Assembly: GCA_963742405.1 (NCBI GenBank)
Contig: CAVUMB010000007.1
Coordinates: 1 to 64,000 of the forward strand
Reading direction: 5' to 3'
Source: JAGVSR01 sp963742405
GTDB taxonomy: Bacteria; Pseudomonadota; Alphaproteobacteria; Rhizobiales; Hyphomicrobiaceae
Length of the DNA stretch: 64,000 nucleotides
Shown here: positions 53,333 through 62,776 of the stretch, piece by piece
Numbering within the stretch: the stretch's first letter is position 1
How the letters are laid out: each line of letters starts with the position of its first letter
The notes under the pieces: generated by a model
Told to the model about the DNA's origin: nothing
Database searches by the model: none
The model's input: only the letters and a program-made list of their open reading frames with translations
Position numbers and translations under genes: made by a program

Positions 53333-54626
53333 ATGACCGAGACCAATTCCCATTCGTTCGCCACCCTCGCGGTACATGCCGGCGCCGCACCCGACCCGAC
53401 GACGGGCTCCGCGCGTTACCCCGATCTACCAAACAACATCGTATGTGTTCCGCGATGCCGATCACGCTGCGGCTCTGTTTGGCCTGCAGGAGTTCGGCAA
53501 TATCTACACGCGCATTGGAAATCCGACCCAGAGCGTCCTCGAAGCCCGTGTCGCGGCGCTCGAAGGCGGATCGGCGGCGCTCGCCGTGGCGTCCGGACAT
53601 GCCGCTCAGCTGCTCGCCTTTCATACGCTTCTTGAGCCGGGCGATGAGTTTATCGCGGCCCGCCAGCTGTATGGTGGCTCGATCAATCAATTCAGCCACG
53701 GCTTTTCCAAATTCGGGTGGCGCGTCGCGTGGGCCGATGCGACGAAACCGGAAACATTCCGTGCGGCAGTGACGTCAAAAACGCGCGCGATCTTCATAGA
53801 AAGCATCGCCAATCCCGGTGGCATCATCATCGACATTCCAGCAATCGCTAAGATCGCCAAGGAAGCCCGCATTCCGTTGATCGTCGATAACACGCTCGCC
53901 ACCCCTTACCTTTGCCGACCGAAGGAATTTGGTGCCGACATCGTCGTGCACTCGCTGACCAAATTCATGGGCGGCCAAGGTAACTCGATCGGCGGCATCA
54001 TCGTCGATTGCGGGACATTCGATTGGAGCGGCGCGCTCCACCGATACCGAACGCTCGTCGAGCCAAACCCGTCCTACAACGGCATGGTGCTCGCTGACGC
54101 CTTCGGTCCGATGGCGTTCGCTTTGGCCTGCCGGGTCATGGGTCTACGCGACCTGGGTCCGGCCATCGCGCCTTTGAATGCATTCCTGATCCTGAACGGC
54201 ATCGAAACGCTGCCGCTGCGCATGGAAAAGCATTGCGAAAATGCCGTTCGGGTGGCGGCTTTTCTGGAACGGCACAAAGCCGTAGCCTGGGTCAACTATG
54301 CCGGCCTGCCCTCGTCACCCAACCACGCGCTCGCCACTGAAATTACACCGCGGGGCGCCGGCGCCGTTTTCACATTCGGTTTGAAGGGTGGCTATGAAGC
54401 CGGCAAGAAATTCGTGTCGAGCTTGAAGCTCTTTTCCCATCTGGCCAACATCGGCGACGTCCGCAGTCTGGTCATTCACCCGGCATCGACAACGCACCGG
54501 CAACTCACCGACGAGCAACGCATCACCGCAGGCGCTGGTCCCGACGTCGTCCGCCTGTCAGTCGGCATCGAGGATGCCAACGACTTGATTGGAGATCTGC
54601 AAGATGCCCTGTCCGGGCTCGTCTAA
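53333..54626 (+). CDS. metY: O-acetylhomoserine aminocarboxypropyltransferase (sulfhydrylase), one frame break
   Basis: About 431 residues, PLP enzyme of the Cys/Met metabolism family. It makes homocysteine from O-acetylhomoserine and sulfide. The N-terminal part (SHSFATLAVHAG) precedes a frame change near 53412, after which VTPIYQTTSYVFRDADHAA follows. YTRIGNPTQSVLE and DIVVHSLTKFMGGQGNS carry the phosphate site and the PLP Lys (SLTK). IGGIIVDCGTFDWSG is typical of MetY and not of cystathionine gamma-synthase. GGAGG lies just before ATG 53333. Its 3' end overlaps the convergent gene by four bases. Confidence 0.9.
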
Positions 54627-55093
54627 TTGAAAAACGGCAGGAACTCTTGCACGGCGACGGGCCTGTAAGCGCCGCCAACGGAGGCAGCCGCCTGATACCA
54701 AACGGTGACGGCTGCTGTCGTGAACACTGCGCCGATCAATCCGAGCGTGATGAAAACCCCCAGTAGATAACGCCAGTCGGCTCGGAATTCGTCTGCGTAG
54801 GCTGTAAACGAGCCGCTGCGCCGGCCGCGCCGATCATGACCCATGAACAGCGCGAAGTAATATCCCTTACCGAAAAAACCGAACGTTCTGCGGATCGCAA
54901 TTTTATGCTGGGTCGGCGGTTCATAGGTGGCAAGACCCAGAGCCGCGATCTGATCGGGCGTAAACGACGCCTGCGCATGAAGCGGCAAACGCGCAAAGAG
55001 CCGCGCGAGAACGGCATTCTCCTCAACGACGACCGACAGGTCGCCGTCGGCAGGATCTGCCCCCGTCATGTCACGCAAGGTCATGTCATTCAT
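54623..55093 (-). CDS. Small membrane protein, hypothetical
   Basis: 156 residues. The first ~100 are soluble, with EENAVLARLFARLPLHAQASFTPDQIAALGLA (in parts) and a conserved-looking patch HKIAIRRTFGFFGKGYYFALFMGHDRRG. One membrane segment near residue 115 follows (WRYLLGVFITLGLIGAVFTTAAVTVW). Similar small membrane proteins occur in Hyphomicrobiales with no function known to me. I choose MNDMTLRD (55093). It is convergent with metY. Confidence 0.5.
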   Translation of the reverse strand: MNDMTLRDMTGADPADGDLSVVVEENAVLARLFARLPLHAQASFTPDQIAALGLATYEPPTQHKIAIRRTFGFFGKGYYFALFMGHDRRGRRSGSFTAYADEFRADWRYLLGVFITLGLIGAVFTTAAVTVWYQAAASVGGAYRPVAVQEFLPFFN

Positions 55094-55228
55094 GGCACCA
55101 CCCCAACACGGTGGCATGCGCCAGCGCATGCTTTGGTCAATCTCGAAAGAATGCCAAGGATGCGCTAATTTTCAGTTGCATTGAATGCAAGGGCCGACGA
55201 CGGCCGCCGTACCGCTTCGGCACGCGCC

Positions 55229-57043
55229 TTAAGCGGTTTTTTGTACGTAGCCGCCCGGCGCCGGTTCGATCACGCCGAGCGTCTCCCCCGGTTCGCGCGG
55301 TAGCGTCCAGTTGCCCGACTTGCCGTGCAGCCATTCGATCCAGTATGGCCACCACGATCCGGGATGTTCGTCGGCCTTTGGTGATCCAGTCGCTCGAGTT
55401 TGGCAGGCTTCAAGCTTGCATTGGTCCAGTACTGGTACTTCACCTTGTCCGGCGGATTGATTACACCGGCGATGTGCCCAGAACCCGCCAGCACGAATTC
55501 AACGGGCCCGCTGAACATGCGCGCCCCGATGTAGACCTATTCCGCCGGCGCGATGTGATCGTCTCGCGTTGCAATCGTAAAGATCGGAAGATTTATCTTC
55601 GCCAGATCGAGCTTGATGCCGCCGATCTTCAGGCTCTCCCTTGGCCAGATTGTTCTCGTTGTAGAATTCCCGCAGATAGAAAGCGTGGCAGGCCGCCGCG
55701 ATCCGCGTCGAATCCTGGTTCCAGTAGAGCAGGTCGAACGGGAAGGGCTTGCGGCCCAGCAGGTAATTGTTGACGACGTATGGCCAGATCAGATCGCGCG
55801 GCCGCATCATGTTGAACACGTTCGCCATGCGCGACCCATCGAGGAAGCCGCGCTCGCTCATCACCTGCTCGAGATTGTCGAGCTGTTCGTCCTCTGTGAA
55901 AAGCAGGAGATCGCCGGCCTTGGAAAAGTCGACCTGTGTCGTCAGGAACGTGACGGCATTGAAAGGCGCTTCGCCGCGCGTGGCCAGCCACGCCAGGCTC
56001 GTGCCGAGCAGCGTGCCTCCGACGCAGTAGCCAAGCACGTTGCACTGTTCGAGTCCGGTCTCGCGATGCACGGCATCTGCCGCCGCCAGCAGACCTTCCG
56101 TCATGTAATCTTCGAACGTGACGTCGAAGAGTTCGGCGCTGGGGTTCACCCATGAAATGACGAAGACCGTGAAGCCCTGATCGACGACGTACTTGATAAA
56201 GCTCTTCTGCGGCGTCAGATCGAGAACATAATATTTGTTGATCCACGGCGGGACCATAAGGATTGGCATCTCGCGCACTTTGTCGGTGGTGGGCGAATAC
56301 TGAATGAGCTGCAGCAGATCGTTTTGGAACACCACTTTGCCGGGCGTCGTCGCAAGATTGCGGCCAACCTCGAATGCCGACAAATCCGTCTGGCTGATCC
56401 GCATGAGATCGCCCGAACCTTCCAGATCCTTCAGCAGCAGGTTGACGCCCTCGACGAGATTGCGCCCATTCGACGTCATGGTTTCGCGCATCACTTCCGG
56501 ATTGGTCATCGGAAAGTTGGATGGCGAGAACGCGCTGGTGAGCTGCCGGAAATAGAACTCGGCCTTCTGCCGCCCGATCGCATCAAGCCCTTCGGTGTGG
56601 GCGAGGTTGTCCTCGGCCCACTTCGTTGTGATCAGGTACGCCTGTTTGACGAAATCGAAATAGGGGTTGCTCGACCACTCCGGATCGCGAAACCGGTTGT
56701 CGGTGGGGGACGGCTCAATCACAGGCTCGGGCTGGATCCCGAGCATGCGCTGCATGGTGCGATTCCACAATTCGGCGTACGAGCCCGCCAGCTCGGCCTG
56801 CGCTTGCGCCAATTTCGACGGGTCTGCCATCCAACGCGTGTAGATGCCCGAGATCGTTTCGGTCGCCCGCGCCATTTCACTGGCTGCGGAGAAGGGCGTC
56901 ATTTGCGTGTCGGATCGGTCGAGAAGCTGCGTCACGGCGCGGCCGCCCTCCTCGTAGGCTTTGAGGACGTTGCGCGCAAACTCTTCAGGATCGCCAATCT
57001 TGTAGGAAGCTAAGGGATCGGACTGCGTTTTTTCTTCTGTCAT
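55229..57043 (-). CDS. phaC: Class I poly-beta-hydroxyalkanoate synthase, frame breaks and an in-frame amber
   Basis: About 600 residues expected. It polymerises hydroxyacyl-CoA to PHA on granules. The N-terminal helical part (DPEWSSNPYFDFVKQAYLI) is followed by the catalytic alpha/beta hydrolase domain. The lipase-like box is LGYCVGG with the nucleophile Cys, the Asp lies in TRDDHIAP, and the His in SGHIAGVINPP. The first frame (from 57043) runs to about 55640. A second frame continues TIATRDDHIAP and carries TAG at 55537-55539 where most relatives have a coding residue, then SGHIAGVI. A third frame, from about 55390, gives SWWPYWIEWLHGKSGNW and stops at 55229. The amber and two indels look like sequence errors, but an inactivated gene is possible. 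Confidence 0.85.
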
Positions 57044-57053
57044 GGCGCCCAGA

Positions 57054-57080
57054 CTTTAACGGCAGTGTCTTTAACGGCAG
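57054..57080 (-). promoter_or_regulatory. Direct repeat upstream of phaC
   Basis: The 12-mer CTTTAACGGCAG occurs at 57054-57065 and 57069-57080 (plus strand), with its end 11 bases from the phaC ATG (57043). The 15-bp period puts both copies close together on the DNA. It could be a regulator site in the phaC leader, or chance duplication. Confidence 0.35.
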
Positions 57081-57376
57081 GGGTGCATTCTATCATACCG
57101 GCCAAGGCTAACCCATTCGATCTTGGGGCATCACTGGCCGTATAGATTTGACGACACAGCGCCAACAGCAAGAATAGTCTGTTCAAAAGATTGCGAGATC
57201 GGGTCGAGCCGCGTCCGTTGCCGATGAGGCTCTGGACTGAGGGGCAGGGCGAGGCGTAAACACGTGACGACACGGACTGCCGCGGGCCGGCCACCCGGCT
57301 GAAACGATCTGCCGGGTAGATCGTGCACGCAACATGTTCAAATTGCTGGTAAATCCAAGCGAAAGAGCACCGCCAC
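57081..57376. other. Divergent intergenic region phaC / aminotransferase, no further feature
   Basis: Apart from the repeat above I see nothing definite. It must carry promoters for phaC (minus) and the aminotransferase operon (plus). Confidence 0.4.
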
Positions 57377-58606
57377 GTGATCGAGGATTTCCATCGCATC
57401 AAGCGACTGCCGCCTTATGTCTTCGCCGAAGTCAATCGGTTGAAGGCGGCGGCCCGCGCGCGCGGCGCCGATATCATCGATTTGGGTATGGGCAACCCGG
57501 ACCTGCCGACGCCGCCGCATATCGTAGCCAAGATGGTCGAAACGATCGCCAAGCCGCGCACCCACCGTTATTCGGCATCAAAAGGCATCCCCGGTCTTCG
57601 TAAGGCCCAGGCGGGCTACTACGAGCGCCGCTTCGGCGTCAAACTTGATCCCGACACGCAAATCGTCGCCACCCTTGGCTCCAAGGAGGGTTTCGCAAAC
57701 ATGGCCCAGGCGATCGCTGCCCCGGGCGACATCATGATTGTGCCCAATCCCACCTACCCGATCCACGAGTTCGGATTCATTATTGCGGGCGCTGCCGTTC
57801 GTCACGTGCCGGCCGGTACGGGCGAGGAGTTTCTGCGCGCGGTCGAACACGCCGTGCGCCATTCGATTCCAAAGCCGCTCGGCTTCATCCTGTCCTATCC
57901 ATCGAACCCGACAGCGATGGTGGCGAGCCTGGACTTCTACAAAGACGCAGTCGCGTTGGCCAGGAAGCTCGATCTGATCATTCTGTCCGACATTGCCTAC
58001 GCGGAACTTTATTTTGATGGCAACCCGCCACCCTCGGTCCTTCAGGTTCCGGGTGCCATGGACATGACGGTGGAGTTCACCTCGCTATCCAAGACCTACA
58101 ACATGCCCGGCTGGCGCATGGGGTTTGCGGTCGGCAATGAACGCCTGATCGGAGCCCTGGCACGCGTCAAGTCCTATCTCGACTACGGCGCGTTCACGCC
58201 AATCCAAGTGGCGGCGGCCACAGCACTGAATGGTCCGCAGGATTGCGTGGAAGAAATCCGCGCGACCTACCAGGCTCGCCGCGACTGCCTCGTCGATAGC
58301 TTCGAGCGGGCAGGCTGGTCGATCCCGCCGCCGCCGGCCACCATGTTCGCCTGGTGCCCGATCCCCGAACCGTTCCGTCACCTCGGATCGGTTGAGTTCG
58401 CCAAACTGCTCATAGAGAAGGCAGACCTCGCTGTGTCACCAGGCCTTGGCTTTGGCGAGTATGGCGAGGGCTTCGTTCGCATCGCGCTTGTCGAAAACGA
58501 ACATCGCATCCGTCAGGCCGCGCGCAACGTGAAGAAGTTCTTTTCCCAAGCCGGCGTCGACAATCCCGATAACGTGATCGCCCTACCTCAGAAAGCCACC
58601 CGCTAA
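57377..58606 (+). CDS. PLP aminotransferase (class I/II, LL-DAP/alanine aminotransferase-like)
   Basis: 409 residues. PLP fold-type I: DLGMGNPDLPTPPHIV, HRYSASKGIPGLRKA, ILSYPSNPTAMVA, LSDIAYAELYFDG and the PLP Lys in SLSKTYNMPGWRMGF (about residue 238). It is close to proteins annotated LL-diaminopimelate aminotransferase and to alanine aminotransferase AlaC. Position in front of hom fits amino-acid synthesis from aspartate or pyruvate, but substrate cannot be told. The start is GTG at 57377. 33 bp before hom, same strand, probable operon. Confidence 0.85.
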   Translation: MIEDFHRIKRLPPYVFAEVNRLKAAARARGADIIDLGMGNPDLPTPPHIVAKMVETIAKPRTHRYSASKGIPGLRKAQAGYYERRFGVKLDPDTQIVATLGSKEGFANMAQAIAAPGDIMIVPNPTYPIHEFGFIIAGAAVRHVPAGTGEEFLRAVEHAVRHSIPKPLGFILSYPSNPTAMVASLDFYKDAVALARKLDLIILSDIAYAELYFDGNPPPSVLQVPGAMDMTVEFTSLSKTYNMPGWRMGFAVGNERLIGALARVKSYLDYGAFTPIQVAAATALNGPQDCVEEIRATYQARRDCLVDSFERAGWSIPPPPATMFAWCPIPEPFRHLGSVEFAKLLIEKADLAVSPGLGFGEYGEGFVRIALVENEHRIRQAARNVKKFFSQAGVDNPDNVIALPQKATR

Positions 58607-58639
58607 CAATCCCCGCCCGATCCCGAGATATCCCTTCCC

Positions 58640-59938
58640 ATGAAAGAACCTCTGAAACTCGGCATCGCCGGGCTCGGCACGGTCGGAGCCGGCCTCCTCG
58701 AACTCATGGCCAAGCACGGCGTGAGCCTGGAGGAAACGCTTGATCGGCGCATCGTCGTCACCGGCGTCTGCGCACGCAACCGCGATAAGGTTCGCAGCGC
58801 AGACATCGGCAATGCACGCTGGTTCGATGACGCTGTCACGCTCGCAGCCGACCCTAACATTGATTGCTTCGTGGAACTGATCGGCGGAGACGAGGGCCCC
58901 GCGCGCGCCTCTGTGGAAGTGGCGTTGAAGTCCGGCAAGCATGTCGTGACCGCCAATAAAGCGCTGCTGGCCAAGCACGGCATGGAACTGGCGAGGCTCG
59001 CCGAAAAGAACGCGGTGTCGCTCAACTTCGAGGCGGCCGTTGCCGGCGGCATACCGGTGATAAAGATGCTGCGCGAGGCGCTGGCTGCCAATGAGGTCAA
59101 GCGCGTCTATGGCATCTTGAACGGCACCTGCAATTACATTCTGACCAAAATGCAGGATGAGCATTTGGCCTTCGACGACGTGCTGAAAGATGCGCAGGCG
59201 AAAGGCTACGCAGAAGCCGACCCCACGTTCGACATCGGCGGTTTCGACGCTGCCCACAAGCTCGGCCTGCTGACAAGCCTCGCGTTTGGCACCACGTTGC
59301 CGATGGATCAAATTCATGTCGAAGGCATCCAGACGATCAGTGCCGCCGACATCGAAGCGGCGCAGAGCCTTGGCTATCGAATTAAACTTTTGGGCGTCGC
59401 CGAGCGGACCGCCAGCGGGATCGAAGCGCGCGTGCACCCGGCCTTCGTGCCAGAGGAGGCCACCATCGCGCAGGTATCGGGTGTCACCAATTGCGTGGCC
59501 ATCGAAGGCGACTTCTCTGGGTCGGTTCTGCTCGTCGGCCCCGGCGCAGGGTCTAAGCCGACCGCATCGGCGGTAGCCAGCGATATCGTTGACGTGGCGC
59601 GCGGCTTGGTACTGCCGCCATTCCTGAAGCCGGTTGCACAATTGAAACCTTTCAGGCGTGCGAGCCTTTCTGGTCATTATGGGTCTTACTACATACGGCT
59701 GTCGGTTCTCGACCGACCCGGCGCAATGGCCTCGATCGCCAAGCGCATGGGCGATCGCGGTGTCTCGCTGGAAAGTATCGTACAGAAGAAGCCAGGAACG
59801 GCGGACGCGGCGGCGGCATCCGTCGTGTTGATCACACACGAGACGACCGAAGAAAACATCCGCAAGGCTCTCGATGCTATCGAGGCTGACGGTAAGATTG
59901 CGGCTCGTCCGCAAATGATCCGGATCGAAGAACTCTAG
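58640..59938 (+). CDS. hom: Homoserine dehydrogenase
   Basis: 432 residues. It reduces aspartate 4-semialdehyde to homoserine (threonine/methionine branch). The Rossmann fold is GIAGLGTVGAGLL; VVTANKALLAKHG and GILNGTCNYILTKM are the family signature, with YAEADPTFDIGGFDAAHKL next, including the catalytic Lys. A C-terminal ACT domain (SVLDRPGAMASIAKRMGDRGVSLES) suggests feedback inhibition by threonine. It sits between the aminotransferase and glpX in an operon; product homoserine also supplies metY. Confidence 0.95.
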   Translation: MKEPLKLGIAGLGTVGAGLLELMAKHGVSLEETLDRRIVVTGVCARNRDKVRSADIGNARWFDDAVTLAADPNIDCFVELIGGDEGPARASVEVALKSGKHVVTANKALLAKHGMELARLAEKNAVSLNFEAAVAGGIPVIKMLREALAANEVKRVYGILNGTCNYILTKMQDEHLAFDDVLKDAQAKGYAEADPTFDIGGFDAAHKLGLLTSLAFGTTLPMDQIHVEGIQTISAADIEAAQSLGYRIKLLGVAERTASGIEARVHPAFVPEEATIAQVSGVTNCVAIEGDFSGSVLLVGPGAGSKPTASAVASDIVDVARGLVLPPFLKPVAQLKPFRRASLSGHYGSYYIRLSVLDRPGAMASIAKRMGDRGVSLESIVQKKPGTADAAAASVVLITHETTEENIRKALDAIEADGKIAARPQMIRIEEL

Positions 59939-59951
59939 GGAACCAAGCAAG

Positions 59952-60938
59952 ATGAGCAGGGATCGGTTAATCGGACTGGAGCGGGTCCTCGTGCTCGAAG
60001 TGGCGCGCGTCACCGAAGCGGCGGCCATCGCCGCAGCGCGACTGCGCGGGCGTGGCAACGAGAAAGCGGCGGACAAGGCGGCGGTCGATGCGATGCGCCG
60101 CGAACTCGCACTTCTGACGATCCAAGGTACGGTTGTGATCGGTGAAGGCGAAATGGATGAGGCCCCGATGCTTTATATCGGGGAAAAGGTCGGCTCCGGC
60201 GAGGGTCCGGAAGTCGACATCGCCGTCGATCCGTTGGAAGGCACGACGATTTGCGCCAAGTCCATGCCGAACGCGCTCGCCGTTCTGGCCATCTCTGAGA
60301 AGGGCGGTCTGCTCAATGCGCCCGACATGTATATGGATAAAATCGCGGTTGGACCCGGCTATTCGCCGGGAGTTGTCGACCTCGACAAAACGCCCGGCGA
60401 AAACATCCGCGATCTGGCCAAGGCGAAAGGTGTAGCCGTTGGCGAAATCACAGCCTGCATCCTCGATCGGCCGCGTCATGCCGAACTCATCAAGGCGGTT
60501 CGCGATGCTGGCGCCGCCGTACGCCTCATCCCGGACGGCGATATCGCCGGCGTCATCTGGACGACGGATGCCAATGAGACTGGCATCGACATTTACATGG
60601 GATCGGGTGGAGCCCCCGAAGGCGTTCTAGCGGCCGCCGCCATGCGCTGTGTCGGCGGGCAAATCCAGGGCCGCCTCAAACCGTCAAACGACGATGAGAG
60701 GATCCGCGCCGCCCAGATGGGCATCAATGACATCAATCGCAAGTTCAACCTCGAAGACTTGGCCTCCGGCGATGTGATCTTTTCGGCAACCGGCGTCACC
60801 GACGGCTCACTGCTCGATGGCGTACACTTCCGCGGCGATTTCGCCGAAACCGAAACCGTGGTTATGCGCTCCAAGAGTGGTACCGTGCGCCGCATCAAGA
60901 CGCGTTTCCGCGATATCGGTGCGCGATTCCCGGCTTGA
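59952..60938 (+). CDS. glpX: Class II fructose-1,6-bisphosphatase
   Basis: 328 residues, full length. It removes the 1-phosphate of fructose 1,6-bisphosphate (gluconeogenesis; Calvin cycle in some). ERVLVLEVARVTEAAAIAAA, IGEGEMDEAPMLYIGE with the acidic metal ligands, VDPLEGTTICAKSM with the D-P-L-E-G-T motif and YMGSGGAPEGVLAAAAMRCVGG are diagnostic of GlpX. 13 bp after hom. The aminotransferase-hom-glpX order is typical of Hyphomicrobiales. Confidence 0.95.
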   Translation: MSRDRLIGLERVLVLEVARVTEAAAIAAARLRGRGNEKAADKAAVDAMRRELALLTIQGTVVIGEGEMDEAPMLYIGEKVGSGEGPEVDIAVDPLEGTTICAKSMPNALAVLAISEKGGLLNAPDMYMDKIAVGPGYSPGVVDLDKTPGENIRDLAKAKGVAVGEITACILDRPRHAELIKAVRDAGAAVRLIPDGDIAGVIWTTDANETGIDIYMGSGGAPEGVLAAAAMRCVGGQIQGRLKPSNDDERIRAAQMGINDINRKFNLEDLASGDVIFSATGVTDGSLLDGVHFRGDFAETETVVMRSKSGTVRRIKTRFRDIGARFPA

Positions 60939-60971
60939 CGCCGATCCGATTGCGCCTTGGAGTGTCGCCGC

Positions 60972-61685
60972 ATGAAGGTCCTCGTTTTCCAGCACCATGA
61001 CAGCGAGGGTCCAGGTACGTTGGGCGAATGTCTGAGCCGCGACGGCGGCACAACCGACACGGTGCATTTCACCCACGGCGATCCGATCCCGAACCTGGAA
61101 AGCTACGACCAGCTCTGGGTGATGGGCGGGCCCATGGATGTATGGGACCTCAAGGATCACCCCTGGCTGGCAGCGGAAAAGCAGGCGATCCGCCGCTTCG
61201 TGCGCGATTTGCAAAGGCCCGTGCTCGGCGTCTGTCTTGGCCATCAGCTGCTTGCTGATGCGCTTGGCGGGACGTGCGGACCATTGGTTTCGCCGGAAAT
61301 CGGCGTGATCCCGATTTCGTTGACGGCCGATGCGGCAACGGACGCGCTATTCGACGGCTTTCCGCCGATCTGGCCATGTGTGCAATGGCACGGCGTCCAA
61401 GTCGCCGAACTGCCCGAAGGCGCTGTTAATCTCGGAACATCCGATGCGTGCGGGGTGCAAGCTGCACGATACGCGCCGCGCGCCTGGGGCATCCAGGGCC
61501 ACATCGAAGTCGAACCCAACACCGTGCGCGACTGGTCATGCGTGCCGGCCTACAGGCAACAACTCGACCGCTTGCAGGGCAGTGGCGCGATTGACCGCTT
61601 CGATGAAGAAGCAAGCCGCAACATGAAGCTGTTCCGTGAGCTTTCAGAGCGCGTCTACCGCAATCTCATGGTTGCTTCCCACTGA
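60972..61685 (+). CDS. Class I glutamine amidotransferase domain protein
   Basis: 237 residues. Triad visible: nucleophile Cys in LGVCLGHQLLADALGG, His and Glu in IQGHIEVEPN. Further on, WVMGGPMDVWD is the oxyanion-strand motif and QWHGVQVAELP the conserved His region. No second synthase domain, so it probably works as a free-standing GATase, as in GMP synthase-like or GuaA-related small proteins. I use ATG 60972 (MKVLVFQHH), the usual start. 33 bp after glpX, same strand; 3' end overlaps the SnoaL gene by 20 bases. The acceptor is unknown. Confidence 0.82.
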   Translation: MKVLVFQHHDSEGPGTLGECLSRDGGTTDTVHFTHGDPIPNLESYDQLWVMGGPMDVWDLKDHPWLAAEKQAIRRFVRDLQRPVLGVCLGHQLLADALGGTCGPLVSPEIGVIPISLTADAATDALFDGFPPIWPCVQWHGVQVAELPEGAVNLGTSDACGVQAARYAPRAWGIQGHIEVEPNTVRDWSCVPAYRQQLDRLQGSGAIDRFDEEASRNMKLFRELSERVYRNLMVASH

Positions 61686-62118
61686 TGAACGCAATGGCTT
61701 CGGCGTCGATCTCGCACAGCCGCAGGAAAGCACGCAAACGCTCGACATCATTGTATTCACGCTCGCGCACGATGAGCCCGTCGCAGAACTCCAACTCAAG
61801 ACGGGCTATGCCCTGCAAGTTTAGGCCGGTCTGCTTTTGCAGCAACTCGTAATCGACCTGACAGTGGATGACGTTGTCGCTGCCCGACCTGATGTTGCGG
61901 CCCTCGAACCGCACAATATCGAAGCCATTGCGGATGTCCTGCCAGCAGTTGATGATTTGCTCCCGGCCCTGCCACTCACCGGCAAAGGGAGAGATCTCAT
62001 TGTCTGCGTACATCGCGAACACAGCATTCGGCGCATAGTATGCGGCCGCTGCCTCGTAATCACCGATGGCATACGCTGTCAGCAACGCTTCGACGATGCC
62101 TTCGGGGTCAGATCGCAT
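61666..62118 (-). CDS. SnoaL/NTF2-like protein, copy 1
   Basis: 150 residues with a cone-shaped NTF2 fold. VEALLTAYAIGDYEAAAAYYAPNAVFAMY is followed by ISPFAGEWQGREQIINCWQDI and a C-terminal pattern REREYNDVERLRAF. Homologous to the next gene along its length. Members bind small hydrophobic ligands or act as isomerases/epoxidases; no catalytic Asp/His pair is evident here, so function is open. Convergent with the amidotransferase gene. Confidence 0.68.
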   Translation of the reverse strand: MRSDPEGIVEALLTAYAIGDYEAAAAYYAPNAVFAMYADNEISPFAGEWQGREQIINCWQDIRNGFDIVRFEGRNIRSGSDNVIHCQVDYELLQKQTGLNLQGIARLELEFCDGLIVREREYNDVERLRAFLRLCEIDAEAIAFISGKQP

Positions 62119-62257
62119 AACACATGACCCACCGGACTTGATTGCCTGTCATCGATCGCACGCTACACCAACAAAACGTTGACCGGACGACAATGCACAG
62201 AAGGCATTGAACAACGTGAGGCCGTGCAAAAGCACAGCACTCGCAGTTGATCGTCGT

Positions 62258-62692
62258 TCACTCATCCTCGCCCCTAGTATTTTGAGCAACGAGCCTCATG
62301 AATGCGCGAATGCGTTCCTGGTCGTGATACTCGCGTAGGCGCACGATCTTGCCGCCAATGATTTGCGCGACAAGACGCAACACTCCGTCGAGGACTTCGC
62401 CGCTGGCCCGGTGCCGGAAGGTGTATTCAGCCTGACAGCGTGCAATGTCCTCATGACACTTGATATTGCGCGCTGAGTATCGCAGCAGCTCAAATGAGGT
62501 GGCAACTTTTTGCCAGGTTTTGAGAATTTCCGATCGCCCGCAGACTTCTCCGCCAAAAGGAAGGATGTCCTGGTCGACATAAATCGCAAACACAGCGTCT
62601 TCGGCAAAATAGGCAGTGGCCGCTGGCAAATCGCCGAGCGCATAAGCCCTCAACGCACTTTCGAGAACACCCTCCGGATCGAAGCGCATCAT
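62258..62692 (-). CDS. SnoaL/NTF2-like protein, copy 2
   Basis: 144 residues, paralogue of copy 1: ESALRAYALGDLPAATAYFAEDAVFAIYV, then ILPFGGEVCGRSEILKTWQKV and LREYHDQERIRAFMRL. Same order and spacing, with a 139-bp gap between the two genes (62119-62257) that holds nothing recognised. Tandem position and similarity suggest duplication and subfunction. Its start ATG 62692 could also be 62689 (MRFDPE). Confidence 0.66.
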   Translation of the reverse strand: MMRFDPEGVLESALRAYALGDLPAATAYFAEDAVFAIYVDQDILPFGGEVCGRSEILKTWQKVATSFELLRYSARNIKCHEDIARCQAEYTFRHRASGEVLDGVLRLVAQIIGGKIVRLREYHDQERIRAFMRLVAQNTRGEDE

Positions 62693-62776
62693 CCAGCTCT
62701 GTATTGCTATGAGAAATCAACGGTCAATTGCGCAAAATGTGAATGAATCCGCTACGCTCTGGAAGAGAAAACCCTT

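Noticed and set aside
58583..60076. Minus-strand open frame (497 codons) opposite hom
   Set aside because: Antisense shadow of homoserine dehydrogenase; composition is an effect of GC-rich third positions.
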